From Bacillus sp. RAR_GA_16 (GTDB taxonomy: Bacteria; Bacillota; Bacilli; Bacillales; Guptibacillaceae): 64,000 nucleotides of DNA. Under the pieces are notes generated by a model. The model had not been told where the DNA came from. It made no database searches and worked only from the letters and a program-made list of their open reading frames with translations. Shown here piece after piece: positions 47,498 through 57,576 of this stretch (position 1 is the stretch's first letter; each line of letters starts with the position of its first letter). A program made the position numbers and the translations under genes. The DNA is taken from NCBI RefSeq assembly GCF_020165985.1, contig NZ_JAIUKZ010000002.1, positions 38,638 to 102,637 of the forward strand, given 5' to 3'.

Positions 47498-48046
47498 ATG
47501 GTTTTTTTGTTTGCTGGAATTTTTATGATTCTTATTATTCAGCGATTAGGTGAACTCCAGCTTGCTAAGAAAAATGAGAAATGGATGAAAGCAAGAGGTG
47601 CGAAGGAAGTAGGTCAGGATCATTACAAATACATTGTATGGTTACACATCAGTTTTCTTCTGGCTGTAGGTATTGAAACAGTGTTACGTGGCTTTTCGTT
47701 ATCGATGATTTGGATAGTGATGTTAGGAATATTTGTTTTTGCCCAGCTTCTTCGGTTTTGGACAATCCGAAGTCTTGGAAAGTTTTGGAATACGAAAATC
47801 ATTGTGTTACCAGAAGCGAATGTTGTACAAAAGGGCCCTTATCGGTTTATGAAACACCCTAACTATGTCATTGTGGCACTTGAAATCATTTCTCTCCCAC
47901 TTATTTTTTCCTCTTACATTACGGCGGCTGTTTTTACACTTTTAAATGCGTTTTTGCTATTGAGAATACGAATTCCTATAGAAGAAAAAGCGTTAAAAGA
48001 TGTCACAGATTATCAGGTTGTTTTTTCAAATGTGAAAGGTGATTGA
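47498..48046 (+). CDS. Isoprenylcysteine carboxyl methyltransferase family, BpsB-like
   Basis: This 182-aa membrane methyltransferase of the ICMT family has the SAM-binding [14 protein letters not shown] motif and four or five helices. In B. subtilis the partner enzyme methylates alkylpyrones made by BpsA. The one-base gap to bpsA and equal strand support the same job. Confidence 0.88.
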   Translation: MVFLFAGIFMILIIQRLGELQLAKKNEKWMKARGAKEVGQDHYKYIVWLHISFLLAVGIETVLRGFSLSMIWIVMLGIFVFAQLLRFWTIRSLGKFWNTKIIVLPEANVVQKGPYRFMKHPNYVIVALEIISLPLIFSSYITAAVFTLLNAFLLLRIRIPIEEKALKDVTDYQVVFSNVKGD

Positions 48047-48063
48047 GAGACATATCCCACCAT

Positions 48064-48099
48064 TTAGGCTCATAGACTTGTACAAATACATGAGCCTAA
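48064..48099 (+). promoter_or_regulatory. Hairpin overlapping the dacB ribosome binding site
   Basis: TTAGGCTCAT (48064-48073) pairs perfectly with ATGAGCCTAA (48090-48099). The 3' arm ends inside AAGGGA (48098-48103), the likely Shine-Dalgarno of dacB. There is no T run. Confidence 0.5.
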
Positions 48100-48113
48100 G
48101 GGACGTGGATGTC

Positions 48114-49269
48114 ATGATGAAATCGTTAAAGACAAAAATTGGCGTCTTTATTTTAATTGCCGCTCTGCTGTTTCTCATGCTTCCAGGAGAGGCATTTGCT
48201 AGCATGGGCGTTTCAGCAAGAAGCGCGATATTAATTGAACAAGAAACAGGCAGAGTTCTTTATGAAAAAGACGCTTATACCCAACGCAGAATAGCAAGTA
48301 TCACAAAAATTATGACAGCGATTCTTGCCATTGAATCAGGAAAAATGAATAAAAAAGTGACGGTCAGTCCTAACGCTGCCGGAACGGAAGGCTCCTCTCT
48401 TTACTTAAAAGAAGGAGAAAAGATTTCGCTTGAAAATTTAGTGTACGGATTAATGCTACGGTCTGGAAATGATGCTGCTGTCGCTATAGCTGAGGAAGTT
48501 GGTGGAAGCTTAGAGGGCTTTGTGACGTTAATGAATCAAAAAGCAGAAGAAATTGGGATGGAATCACACTGTATTTATGAATCCACACGGTTTGGATGAT
48601 CATGAAAATCATCTTTCAACAGCATACGATATGGCTATCTTGACACAGTATGCCATGAATAATGAGACGTACCGCATTATCTCAAGTACAAAGGTACATA
48701 AGGCTCCCAATGCATCCGAAGATTGGGATTATGTATGGCGTAACAAGAATAAATTGCTGAACTTATACTCAGATTCAACCGGGGGGAAAACAGGCTATAC
48801 GAAACGTGCCAAAAGAACACTTGTTTCAACAGCAGAAAGAGACGGAATGACGCTAATTGCTGTCACGCTAGATGCTCCTGATGACTGGAATGATCATATT
48901 TCAATGTTTGATTGGGGTTTTTCGAACTACGAACTTACTCTTCTTGAGCCAAAAGGAACCTTAGAGGACGTGAAAAAAGAACCTTACAAAGGCAACGTTG
49001 TTTTAAGTAGAGATCTTACTTACCCGTTAACTAAAGAAGAAAGGGACCAGGTTAAATCAACGATACAACTCGTAAAACCACCGGATAAAGATAATTGGGA
49101 TAAGCTTGGTTCAAATGAGCCAGTCGGCATGTATTTCGTAAAATTAAATAACGAAACAGTCATTAAAGCACCAATCATGTATGAGTCAACTAATAAGGAA
49201 ACGAAAGGATTTTGGAAATTCTTTAAAGATCTATTTGCTATTGACACCGGACGTGAGTTAAATGGTTAA
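48114..49269 (+). pseudogene. D-alanyl-D-alanine carboxypeptidase DacB (PBP5*), frameshifted
   Basis: DacB is the mother-cell carboxypeptidase that controls cross-linking of spore cortex. It has a signal peptide (ending EAFAS), SxxK in [11 protein letters not shown] in [10 protein letters not shown] and KTG in TGGKTGYTKRA. The frame breaks at 48562-48563: one frame reads [16 protein letters not shown], the other continues [16 protein letters not shown]. Removing one A (ATGGAATCAC to ATGGATCAC) gives [14 protein letters not shown] and 384 aa, matching the ~382 of B. subtilis. It is followed by spmA and spmB as usual. Confidence 0.92.
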
Positions 49270-49855
49270 TCTCATTTGGGTTGGTTTATTTCTTGTAGGG
49301 ATTCTCTACGCGCTCATTAACGGAACGATGGAAGAAGTAAATAAAGCCATTTTTACAGGTGCAGAAGAAGCAATAGCGGTTTGTATTGGATTGTTGAGTG
49401 TTCTTGTCTTTTGGCTTGGATTAATGAAAATTGCGCAGAAATCGGGATTACTTGACCTATTAGGGAAAGGATTTAAACCTATTGCTAGAAAACTTTTTCC
49501 AGAAGTACCACCAGAGCACCCAGCAATGGGGTATATTCTATCTAACATGATGGCGAATATGTTTGGGCTTGGAAATGCAGCTACACCAATGGGAATCAAA
49601 GCAATGGAAGAACTTAAGAAACTGAATGATATGAAAGATCACGCATCGAGATCGATGATTACGCTACTAGCTCTTAACACCTCTAGCTTAACACTGATTC
49701 CAACTAGCGTAATCGCTATTAGAATGAAATATGGTTCTGTATCACCGACGGAAATCGTAGGTACTACCATTGCTGCAACAGCGTGTTCGACGATTGGTGC
49801 AATTCTCATTGATCGTTTTTTTTATAGAAGAAGCAAAGGGAGGGATTCGTTGTGA
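49262..49855 (+). CDS. Spore maturation protein A
   Basis: SpmA (197 aa) is a nucleoside-recognition (Gate) domain membrane protein needed for spore core dehydration. It has NMMANMFGLGNAATPMGIKAM and several helices. It overlaps dacB by 8 bases and spmB by 4. Confidence 0.94.
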   Translation: MVNLIWVGLFLVGILYALINGTMEEVNKAIFTGAEEAIAVCIGLLSVLVFWLGLMKIAQKSGLLDLLGKGFKPIARKLFPEVPPEHPAMGYILSNMMANMFGLGNAATPMGIKAMEELKKLNDMKDHASRSMITLLALNTSSLTLIPTSVIAIRMKYGSVSPTEIVGTTIAATACSTIGAILIDRFFYRRSKGRDSL

Positions 49856-50370
49856 ATGCATCCATATGGATCATCCCTTTGATGATTGGCTTTATTTTAG
49901 CGTATGGAACGTGGAAGAGAGTTCCAACCTATGAAACATTTGTGGAAGGTGGTAAAGAGGGACTGTCCATTGCGGTTTCAATCGTTCCCTATCTTGTTGG
50001 AATGATGGTTGCGATTTCTGTATTTAGAGCATCTGGAGCTATGGCTTTTCTAAGTAGTTTATTAAAAGGGCCACTAGAAGCGATTGGAGTACCTACTGAA
50101 ATTGTTCCGTTAGCGCTTATTCGACCGATTTCTGGGACAGGTGCGCTAGCCATGACGACGGATATTATTAGCACTTACGGCCCGGATTCATTTATTGGAA
50201 GGTTGGCTTCTACGATGCAGGGGAGTACGGATACGACGCTTTATGTCATAACGGTTTACTTTGGAGCAATCGGTATAAAACGGATGGGAAATGCCTTAAA
50301 AGTAGGACTGCTAGCAGACCTTGTAGGAATGACAGCGGCAATTATTTTTGTCACTCTCGTTTTTGGATAA
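49852..50370 (+). CDS. Spore maturation protein B
   Basis: SpmB (172 aa) is the partner of SpmA with the same fold: PYLVGMMVAISVFRASGAM, LIRPISGTGALAM and MQGSTDTTLYVITVYFG. Start is GTG 49852. Last gene before a terminator. Confidence 0.94.
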   Translation: MNASIWIIPLMIGFILAYGTWKRVPTYETFVEGGKEGLSIAVSIVPYLVGMMVAISVFRASGAMAFLSSLLKGPLEAIGVPTEIVPLALIRPISGTGALAMTTDIISTYGPDSFIGRLASTMQGSTDTTLYVITVYFGAIGIKRMGNALKVGLLADLVGMTAAIIFVTLVFG

Positions 50371-50400
50371 GAGCCATCTCTCACGATGGTTCTTTTTTAT
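50369..50400 (+). terminator. Terminator after spmB
   Basis: AAGAGCCATC/GATGGTTCTT stem (G-U pairs) with a T run. Confidence 0.88.
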
Positions 50401-50510
50401 GTTAACTGAAGGTTTGGAAAATTCCTGTTTGAGCATAATGAATGATAGAATGAATCTGTGCTTGAGGTTTGACTGTGACAAGAGTATGATGTTTTAGTGA
50501 GGTGAATTTG

Positions 50511-51248
50511 ATGGAACGTTTACAAAAAGTAATTGCTCAAGCTGGTGTAACTTCCAGGCGGAAAGCAGAAACATTGATTGAAGAGGGTCGAGTAAAAGTT
50601 AACGGCAAAGTCGTAACGGAGCTTGGCACGAAAGTATCTGAAAGATGTAAAATTGAAGTGAACGGGATTCCGGTAGAACGTGAGGAACCGGTTTATTTTT
50701 TGTTTTATAAACCAACTGGGGTCATTTCAACAGTAGAAGACGATAAAGGAAGAAAAGCGGTTACCGATTACTTCCATGAAATTGAAGAACGGGTTTTTCC
50801 TGTTGGACGACTTGATTATGATACGTCAGGTGCTTTGCTTCTAACAAACGATGGTGATTTTGCGAATAAGCTAATGCACCCAAGTTATCATGTTGATAAA
50901 GTGTACGTGGCGAAGGTAAAAGGCTTAATGAACAAAGAAACCATTCAAAAGCTTGAAAGAGGTGTCCAGCTTGAAGATGGCAAAACCTCTAAAGCACGAG
51001 CTAGAATTTTATCCGTTGATAAACAAAAAGGAAAATCGATTGTAGAGCTAACGATTCATGAAGGAAAAAATCGTCAAGTGCGTCGTATGTTTGAAGCGCT
51101 TGGTTTTCCCGTACAGAAGCTGAAGCGTGAACGTTATGGCTTCTTAGAACTTACAGGAATGAATCCTGGAGATTATCGGGAATTAAAACCTTATGAGGTG
51201 AAACAGCTTCGTAATCAAGCTGTCACAGAAAATTCAAAAAAACGTTAG
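50511..51248 (+). CDS. rRNA pseudouridine synthase RluB
   Basis: This 245-aa enzyme forms pseudouridine in 23S rRNA. An N-terminal S4 RNA-binding domain (MERLQKVIAQAGVTSRRKAE) is followed by the catalytic Asp in VGRLDYDTSGALLLTNDG and by EGKNRQVRRMFEALG. ATG 50511 is preferred over GTG 50502. Position before resA is as in B. subtilis. Confidence 0.93.
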   Translation: MERLQKVIAQAGVTSRRKAETLIEEGRVKVNGKVVTELGTKVSERCKIEVNGIPVEREEPVYFLFYKPTGVISTVEDDKGRKAVTDYFHEIEERVFPVGRLDYDTSGALLLTNDGDFANKLMHPSYHVDKVYVAKVKGLMNKETIQKLERGVQLEDGKTSKARARILSVDKQKGKSIVELTIHEGKNRQVRRMFEALGFPVQKLKRERYGFLELTGMNPGDYRELKPYEVKQLRNQAVTENSKKR

Positions 51249-51265
51249 GGTGATGCCCTAACGAA
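51242..51265. other. Hairpin between rluB and resA
   Basis: CGTTAGGG/CCCTAACG hairpin directly at the rluB stop, without a T run. It may protect or process the mRNA rather than end it. Confidence 0.45.
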
Positions 51266-51310
51266 ACGTTATAGTGAGAGTAGTATGCTTGTTTGATTGG
51301 AGTTGGTTCG

Positions 51311-51838
51311 ATGAGAAAGAAAAACCGGCTAATCGTGCGGACTGTTATATTGGCAATTGTCTTTATAGCAGTCGGCTATACGTTCTACACAAACTTCTTC
51401 GCAAATGAAAGCGGAATCGTACAGGCCGGAGATCAGGCACCTAACTTTATTTTAACGGATTTAGAAGGAAATGAAGTAGAGCTTGAAGACTACAGAGGGA
51501 AAGGTGTCTTTCTGAATTTCTGGGCAACTTATTGTGAGCCTTGTAAAGATGAGATGCCAGCTATGGATAAAAAGTATAAAGAATACAAAGAAAAAGGTGT
51601 AGAGATTCTTGCAGTGAACGTTTCAGAACCTAAATTGACTGCAGAAAGCTTTGCTGATCGATATAACCTTAGTTTTCCCGTGTTACTTGATAAAAGCAAT
51701 GATGTAACCAATCACTATGGAGTGGGCCCAATTCCAGTTACCTTCTTAATTGATAAGGATGGAAAGGTCGTTCAAAAAACGGAAGCTAGTCTTTCAGAGA
51801 AAGTCATTGATAGCTATATGAAGCAAATCCAACCGTAA
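51311..51838 (+). CDS. Thiol-disulfide oxidoreductase ResA
   Basis: ResA (175 aa) is a membrane-anchored thioredoxin-like protein that reduces apocytochrome c cysteines for haem attachment. It has one N-terminal helix and the CEPC active site in WATYCEPCKDEMP. Start ATG 51311 after GGAG. First of resABC. Confidence 0.93.
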   Translation: MRKKNRLIVRTVILAIVFIAVGYTFYTNFFANESGIVQAGDQAPNFILTDLEGNEVELEDYRGKGVFLNFWATYCEPCKDEMPAMDKKYKEYKEKGVEILAVNVSEPKLTAESFADRYNLSFPVLLDKSNDVTNHYGVGPIPVTFLIDKDGKVVQKTEASLSEKVIDSYMKQIQP

Positions 51839-51850
51839 TGGGGTGTTCCA

Positions 51851-53476
51851 ATGAGCGACAAAAACATCACCTGTGAATGCGGACATGTAAACCCTTATGG
51901 AACTGAGATATGCGAAGTATGTGGTAAACCGCTTCAAGGAGATTTAGAGTCTAAGAAACTGCTGAACATGAGATACGAGGGAAGTGCGCGGAGGTCTCAA
52001 ACATACAAAACGACGATCATTGATAAGGTCTGGAACTTTTTTTCATCCGTTAAGGTTGGAATATGGATCATCGTATTATTACTCGTTGCTTCTGCGATAG
52101 GGACGATCTTCCCGCAAGAAATGTACATACCACCGCTGTCAGATCCGACAGTGTATTACAAAGAACAATACGGCGTACTTGGCCAACTGTATTATGACCT
52201 GGGTTTCCATAATTTATACGGCTCATGGTGGTACATGCTTTTAATTGCTGCACTTGGATTATCTTTAATTGTTGCGAGTCTTGATCGATTTGTTCCATTG
52301 TATCGTTCATTAAAAAAACAGCGTGTCATTCGTCATGAGAGCTTTATGAAGCGCCAAAAATATTTTGGTGTCACAGAAGTGAATGAAAGTACAGCGGACT
52401 TACAAGATATTAAAAAAGCTTTAGAAAATAAGCGCTATCATGTAAAAGAAGAAGATGGTCACCTCTTCGCTGAGAAAAACCGGTTTTCAAGATGGGGACC
52501 GTATGTGAATCATATTGGACTTATCCTATTTTTGATCGGCGGCATGCTTCGCTTTTTCCCAGGAATGTATGTGGATGAAGTTCTCTGGTTAAGAGAAGGC
52601 GAAACAGAAAAAATTAAAGGTACAGAAGAAGCTTATTATTTACAAAGCGATGGGTTTATATTAGAAACGTATGACAATAACGATGAAAAATTTAAAAATG
52701 CAATAGAGGAGTCAGGACAAGCAGCTGTAGCGAAAAACTATCAAACAGATGCTGTCTTGTATAAGCAGGTTGGGGAGAGAATTGCGGGAACTGATCCGAA
52801 ACTTGAGAAAGTAAAAGAGCATCCTATTCAAGTGAATAAGCCTCTTAAGTTCGACGGTTATGCGATTTATCAAGTAGATTATAAGTTAAATGAACTTCAA
52901 TCGATGTCCTTTACAATGGACAATAAGGAAACTGGTGAATCTGTCGGAGATCTTTCAATTAATTTGTATAACCCAGAAAAATCATATGATCTTGAAAATG
53001 GCTATCGTGTAGAAGTCATGGATTACTTTCCTGATTTCGAATTTAATGATGAGGGTGAACCGACGACTAAATCGAAAGTTCCCAATAATCCTGCATTTAT
53101 TCTAAATATGGTTTCGCCGGATCATCCAGATGGAGAAGTGGCGTTTGTTGCAATTAAACAGAATTTAGAGCCGCTAGGAGAAAATGATTACAAAATGTCG
53201 TTTCAAAACGTAGATACAAAAAATGTATCTGGACTTGTTGTAAGGAAAGACAACACGTTATGGATTCTCGCTATTGGCGGAGCCATCTTTATGATTGGTG
53301 TTATTCAGGGAATGTACTGGAATCATCGTCGAATCTGGATTCGACGAAAAGACCATGACATCTGGTTATCTTCTCACACTAATAAAAACTGGTACGGTCT
53401 AAAACGTGAGCTTGAGAGTATCACATCACAAACTGGACTACACATGCCAATAGATCAGGCAGAACAAAAGAAATAG
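51851..53476 (+). CDS. Cytochrome c biogenesis protein ResB
   Basis: ResB (541 aa) works with ResC to carry haem across the membrane and join it to cytochrome c. The N-terminus has a zinc-ribbon-like CECGHVNPYGTEICEVCG segment, followed by membrane helices (VKVGIWIIVLLLVASAIGTIFP, WWYMLLIAALGLSLIVASLDRF), a large outer domain and a last helix. It starts 12 bases after resA. Confidence 0.94.
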   Translation: MSDKNITCECGHVNPYGTEICEVCGKPLQGDLESKKLLNMRYEGSARRSQTYKTTIIDKVWNFFSSVKVGIWIIVLLLVASAIGTIFPQEMYIPPLSDPTVYYKEQYGVLGQLYYDLGFHNLYGSWWYMLLIAALGLSLIVASLDRFVPLYRSLKKQRVIRHESFMKRQKYFGVTEVNESTADLQDIKKALENKRYHVKEEDGHLFAEKNRFSRWGPYVNHIGLILFLIGGMLRFFPGMYVDEVLWLREGETEKIKGTEEAYYLQSDGFILETYDNNDEKFKNAIEESGQAAVAKNYQTDAVLYKQVGERIAGTDPKLEKVKEHPIQVNKPLKFDGYAIYQVDYKLNELQSMSFTMDNKETGESVGDLSINLYNPEKSYDLENGYRVEVMDYFPDFEFNDEGEPTTKSKVPNNPAFILNMVSPDHPDGEVAFVAIKQNLEPLGENDYKMSFQNVDTKNVSGLVVRKDNTLWILAIGGAIFMIGVIQGMYWNHRRIWIRRKDHDIWLSSHTNKNWYGLKRELESITSQTGLHMPIDQAEQKK

Positions 53477-53505
53477 ATGATTAGCACGAAGGGAGGCAAG
53501 ATAAG

Positions 53506-54705
53506 ATGGCTCAATTAAGCAGTAACTTGCTTTATGTCGCTTTCTTTATCTACTTTGCAGCGAGTATAATTTTTGCTATTTCTCTTTTCGGAAGAAAATG
53601 GAGAAAGTCAGATGAAGAAACTCATGCAAAAAAATGGGGAATGTGGGGCTTTGCTTTATCTACGGTCGGATTTCTTTTTCAATTGAGTTATTTCATTACA
53701 AGATGGATTGCAGCGGGGCATGCTCCGGTTAGTAACTTGTTTGAATTTACAACCTTTTTCGGAATGGCAATGGTCTTTGCTTTCTTGATAATCTACTTGA
53801 TTTATCGAAGCAACGTAATCGGCGTCTTTGCTATGCCGGTCGCTATTATTGTCATTGCTTATGCAAGCGTATTTCCATCAGATATTCAGCCGCTTATTCC
53901 AGCTCTGCAAAGCAACTGGCTTAAAATTCATGTTACAACAGCAGCTCTTGGTGAAGGAATTTTATCCATTAGTTTTGCCGCAGGACTTGTTTACCTTGTC
54001 AAAACGGTAAATCAAACGAAAGCAAGCAAATCGACTTTTTGGCTTGAATTTGTCATGTACTCACTAATTAGTACGATTGCTTTTGTTGTTCTTTCACTTG
54101 GTTTTGAAGCAGCAGGATATTCTTCTACTTATCAATTTATTGATCAGAATGAGCAACAAGTGACAGTAGATTATACGTTACCTGCACTTGCCGGACCAAA
54201 TGATGGGGAATACGTGAGTGGAAATGAGTTTGGGCCCCTTTTTGAAGCGCCTAGCTGGATGAAGGGAGAAAAAGCTGCTCATAAGTTGAATACATTAATC
54301 TGGTCAATATTTGGTGGACTCGTTTTTTATGCTCTGATTAGGTTAATTTTACGAAAGCGAATTGGCGCAGCCATACAACCTGCCCTTAAAAATGTAAACG
54401 AAGAGCTCGTAGATGAAATACAATATCGAGCAGTCGCGATCGGATTCCCAGTCTTTACACTTGGGGCTCTCATTTTCGCAATGATTTGGGCACAGGCTGC
54501 CTGGACAAGATTTTGGGGATGGGACCCTAAAGAGGTTTGGGCACTAGTTACGTTCCTCTTTTATGCGGCATACTTGCATCTTCGCCTATCAAGAGGTTGG
54601 CAAGGTGAAAAATCAGCTTGGCTTGCAGTAGTTGGTTTTGTGATTATTATGCTAAATCTAGTTGTCGTTAATCTAGTTATTTCTGGTCTTCATTCGTATG
54701 CATAA
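53506..54705 (+). CDS. Cytochrome c biogenesis protein ResC
   Basis: ResC (399 aa) is the CcsA-type haem-handling membrane protein. The tryptophan-rich haem motif is in FWGWDPKEVWALVTF, with conserved histidines in WIAAGHAPVSNLFE, KIHVTTAALGE and the C-terminal GLHSYA. Eight or so helices. Followed by a terminator separating it from resDE. Confidence 0.94.
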   Translation: MAQLSSNLLYVAFFIYFAASIIFAISLFGRKWRKSDEETHAKKWGMWGFALSTVGFLFQLSYFITRWIAAGHAPVSNLFEFTTFFGMAMVFAFLIIYLIYRSNVIGVFAMPVAIIVIAYASVFPSDIQPLIPALQSNWLKIHVTTAALGEGILSISFAAGLVYLVKTVNQTKASKSTFWLEFVMYSLISTIAFVVLSLGFEAAGYSSTYQFIDQNEQQVTVDYTLPALAGPNDGEYVSGNEFGPLFEAPSWMKGEKAAHKLNTLIWSIFGGLVFYALIRLILRKRIGAAIQPALKNVNEELVDEIQYRAVAIGFPVFTLGALIFAMIWAQAAWTRFWGWDPKEVWALVTFLFYAAYLHLRLSRGWQGEKSAWLAVVGFVIIMLNLVVVNLVISGLHSYA

Positions 54706-54707
54706 CT

Positions 54708-54745
54708 AAGAAAACCTTCACGATTCGTGAAGGTTTTCTTATAAG
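54708..54745 (+). terminator. Terminator after resC
   Basis: A 15-bp perfect stem AAGAAAACCTTCACG/CGTGAAGGTTTTCTT with loop ATT. Confidence 0.85.
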
Positions 54746-54891
54746 CTGACGATAGATATCAGTTCATTTACTACTCATGGCTTACCTGCATATGGCGACT
54801 AAGGAAAAATAGAGTGACTTCCTGGTGCTGGTCTGACATGCTAAATACATGGTAGAATAGAACACATGAGCTCATGTAGGAGGTAATCTTC

Positions 54892-55608
54892 TTGGAAAAA
54901 GATGCACGAATATTAATTGTAGATGACGAAGAGCGTATTCGTAAGTTGCTACGTATGTATTTAGAAAGAGAAAACTATGAAATTGAAGAAGCAGAAAATG
55001 GTGAACAGGCACTTGAAATTGCGATTGAAGAAGACTTTGATCTCATTCTCCTTGACCTCATGCTACCAGGAATGGATGGCATTGAAGTTTGTCAGCAGAT
55101 GCGTGAACAAAAAGCGACTCCTGTTATTATGCTAACAGCAAAAGGGGAAGAAGCTAACCGTGTTCAGGGGTTTGAAGTTGGAGCCGATGACTACATCACA
55201 AAACCATTTAGTCCTCGGGAAGTCGTACTTCGAGTGAAAGCATTGCTAAGAAGGTCTTCAACGACCAAATTTCTACAAACAGAAACGACTACTAAAAACG
55301 TGATTGTGTTCCCGCACCTCACGATTGATCATGATGCTCATCGTGTCCTAGCAGAAGAGCAAATCATTAATTTAACACCGAAAGAATATGAGCTTTTGTA
55401 TTACCTTGCAAAAGCCCCGGATAAAGTGTTCTCTCGTGAAGACCTATTGAAAGATGTATGGAATTATGAATTTTTTGGAGATCTTCGTACCGTTGACACA
55501 CACGTAAAACGACTGAGAGAGAAGTTAAACAAGGTTTCTCCAAAAGCTGCTGCGATGATTTCAACAGTTTGGGGTGTTGGGTATAAGTTCGAGGCAGTTA
55601 AAGACTAA
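54892..55608 (+). CDS. Two-component response regulator ResD
   Basis: ResD (238 aa) is an OmpR-type regulator of aerobic and anaerobic respiration genes. The receiver has DDEE (residues 11-14), phospho-acceptor Asp55 in LILLDLMLPG and Lys in YITKPFSPREV. The C-terminal winged helix shows LTPKEYELLYYLA. TTG 54892 follows GTAGGAGG. An extended -10 (TGGTAGAAT, 54850-54858) lies upstream. One-base overlap with resE. Confidence 0.94.
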   Translation: MEKDARILIVDDEERIRKLLRMYLERENYEIEEAENGEQALEIAIEEDFDLILLDLMLPGMDGIEVCQQMREQKATPVIMLTAKGEEANRVQGFEVGADDYITKPFSPREVVLRVKALLRRSSTTKFLQTETTTKNVIVFPHLTIDHDAHRVLAEEQIINLTPKEYELLYYLAKAPDKVFSREDLLKDVWNYEFFGDLRTVDTHVKRLREKLNKVSPKAAAMISTVWGVGYKFEAVKD

Positions 55609-57395
55609 TGATTTGGAGAAGTGTCGTTGGTAAGCTCTGGCTGACCATTATCTTATTGGTTGCGTTTGTATTATCCATCTTAACGATTTTATTACTTCAG
55701 TTTTTCGAGGATTTTCATGTTGAAAAAGAAGCTGAACAGATGGAGAGACTGGCTAATAAAGTGGCTTCTGTTATAGAACGATATGACGATCGTAATCAAG
55801 CGCTTGAAACTGCTTGGGAAATTACGGATTTTTACCCAACTAGGGTGCTGATTATTGAGAAAGAAGAAAGCGGAGAATTATGGTACTCACCTAATTCGCA
55901 TGAACTACCGAAACTACCATTGGACGTATTTAAAGAAGATGCAATTCTAAAAGATGTCTTTACTGAACGGAAAACCGTTGTGAAACAGGGGGACTTTGAA
56001 ACGGATTTGGACCCTGATTCGCATAACGAGCTCTTGATTGTAGGAGTTCCAATGGAAATTGATGGGGAAGATGACAGTGCGGTGTTTTTATACCAATCCC
56101 TTGATGTCATAGCTAAAACAACCAGTCAGGCTAGGAATTTAATTTACATAGCTGCTGGAATCGCGATTGTATTAACAACGATTTTCGCTTTTTTCTTATC
56201 AACTCGTATAACCGCCCCACTACTTAAAATGAGAGAAGCAGCTACTCAGGTAGCGAAAGGGAAATTCGATACAAAAGTACCAATGGTGACGCATGATGAG
56301 ATCGGTGAACTTTCTGTTGCTTTTAATCGTATGGGACGACAATTAAATAATTATGTTACCGCCTTGAATCAAGAGAAAGAGCAGCTTTCGAGTATTTTGA
56401 GCAGTATGGCTGATGGAGTGATTACGTTTGATAAAACAGGAGCCATTTTAAGTACGAATCCTCCTGCTGAACGTTTTCTAAAAGCATGGTATTACGAACA
56501 GGGAATGGAAGAGGACCCTGAAAAGGAAGTGCCAGAAGAAATTAATGAATTGTTCAGTTTAGTCGTCATGCTTGAACGTGAGCAACTGACTGAAGTGGAA
56601 TTTCAAGGAAGAAGCTGGGTTGTTGTAATGACGCCTCTCTATAATCAGTCTACCATCCGTGGGGCCGTTGCAGTCTTTCGGGATATGACTGAAGAACGTA
56701 GGCTAGATAAGTTAAGAAAAGACTTTATCGCAAACGTCTCACATGAGCTACGAACGCCGATTGCGATGCTGCAAGGGTATAGTGAGGCGATTGTGGATGA
56801 TATCGCTAGCAGTGAGGAAGAGAAGAAAGAAGTAGCTCAGATCATCTATGATGAATCTCTAAGAATGGGAAGGCTAGTGAATGAACTGCTTGATCTTGCT
56901 AGAATGGAAGCGGGTCACAATGAATTACATTATAGCTCAGTTCATTTGCAAGACTTCGGCCAAAGAATATTACGAAAATTCTCTGGTCTTGCGCGAGATC
57001 GTGATGTTAAACTAAAATTCCATGTTTCAAATAAGGATCGAATGTTAATGATTGATCCTGACCGAATCGAACAGGTATTAACCAATTTGTTGGACAATGC
57101 TGTAAGGCATACGCCAGGTGAAGGTGAGGTGAGCTTACTAATCACGTCACTTGAAAAAGGTGTTCAATTTGATGTCAGAGACACAGGTTCAGGCATTCCT
57201 GAGGATGATCTTCCATTTGTGTTTGAACGCTTTTATAAAGCAGATAAAGCGCGTACAAGAGGAAGGTCAGGGACAGGTTTAGGGTTAGCGATTGCTCGCA
57301 ATATTGTTGATTCTCATCTCGGTCATATCTCCGTTCACAGCAAAAGCGGAGAAGGAACAACCTTCTCGTTCTTTATCCCAGATAAATTAGAGTGA
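55608..57395 (+). CDS. Sensor histidine kinase ResE
   Basis: ResE (595 aa) senses redox/oxygen state and phosphorylates ResD. It has two membrane helices (residues ~8-28 and ~180-200) flanking an outer domain, a HAMP linker, a PAS domain (~260-370), the phospho-His in NVSHELRTPIAM, and the ATPase boxes LLDNAVRHTPGEGE and RDTGSGIPEDDL with SGTGLGLAIARNIV. No sigX follows it as it does in B. subtilis. Confidence 0.94.
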   Translation: MIWRSVVGKLWLTIILLVAFVLSILTILLLQFFEDFHVEKEAEQMERLANKVASVIERYDDRNQALETAWEITDFYPTRVLIIEKEESGELWYSPNSHELPKLPLDVFKEDAILKDVFTERKTVVKQGDFETDLDPDSHNELLIVGVPMEIDGEDDSAVFLYQSLDVIAKTTSQARNLIYIAAGIAIVLTTIFAFFLSTRITAPLLKMREAATQVAKGKFDTKVPMVTHDEIGELSVAFNRMGRQLNNYVTALNQEKEQLSSILSSMADGVITFDKTGAILSTNPPAERFLKAWYYEQGMEEDPEKEVPEEINELFSLVVMLEREQLTEVEFQGRSWVVVMTPLYNQSTIRGAVAVFRDMTEERRLDKLRKDFIANVSHELRTPIAMLQGYSEAIVDDIASSEEEKKEVAQIIYDESLRMGRLVNELLDLARMEAGHNELHYSSVHLQDFGQRILRKFSGLARDRDVKLKFHVSNKDRMLMIDPDRIEQVLTNLLDNAVRHTPGEGEVSLLITSLEKGVQFDVRDTGSGIPEDDLPFVFERFYKADKARTRGRSGTGLGLAIARNIVDSHLGHISVHSKSGEGTTFSFFIPDKLE

Positions 57396-57423
57396 CAGGA
57401 GTTAGCCTTATCGAACGAATAAT

Positions 57424-57456
57424 GAAAGCTTCCGTGGATGACGGAAGCTTTTTTAG
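57424..57456 (+). terminator. Terminator after resE
   Basis: AAAGCTTCCGT/ACGGAAGCTTT stem with a T run. Confidence 0.92.
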
Positions 57457-57576
57457 TGAAGAAAAAAGTGAAGAAAAGACTGAAAAGAAAGAGGGAAAGG
57501 TATCCTTTCTTTCCGTTAATACGTTACAATAATAATGGGAACTGTCAAACTAGTGCGATAAAAAGGAGCTGAACCT

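Noticed and set aside
48553..49269. A separate second carboxypeptidase gene starting at 48553
   Set aside because: It begins in the middle of the DacB fold, lacks SxxK and SGN, and joins the upstream frame exactly if one A is removed.
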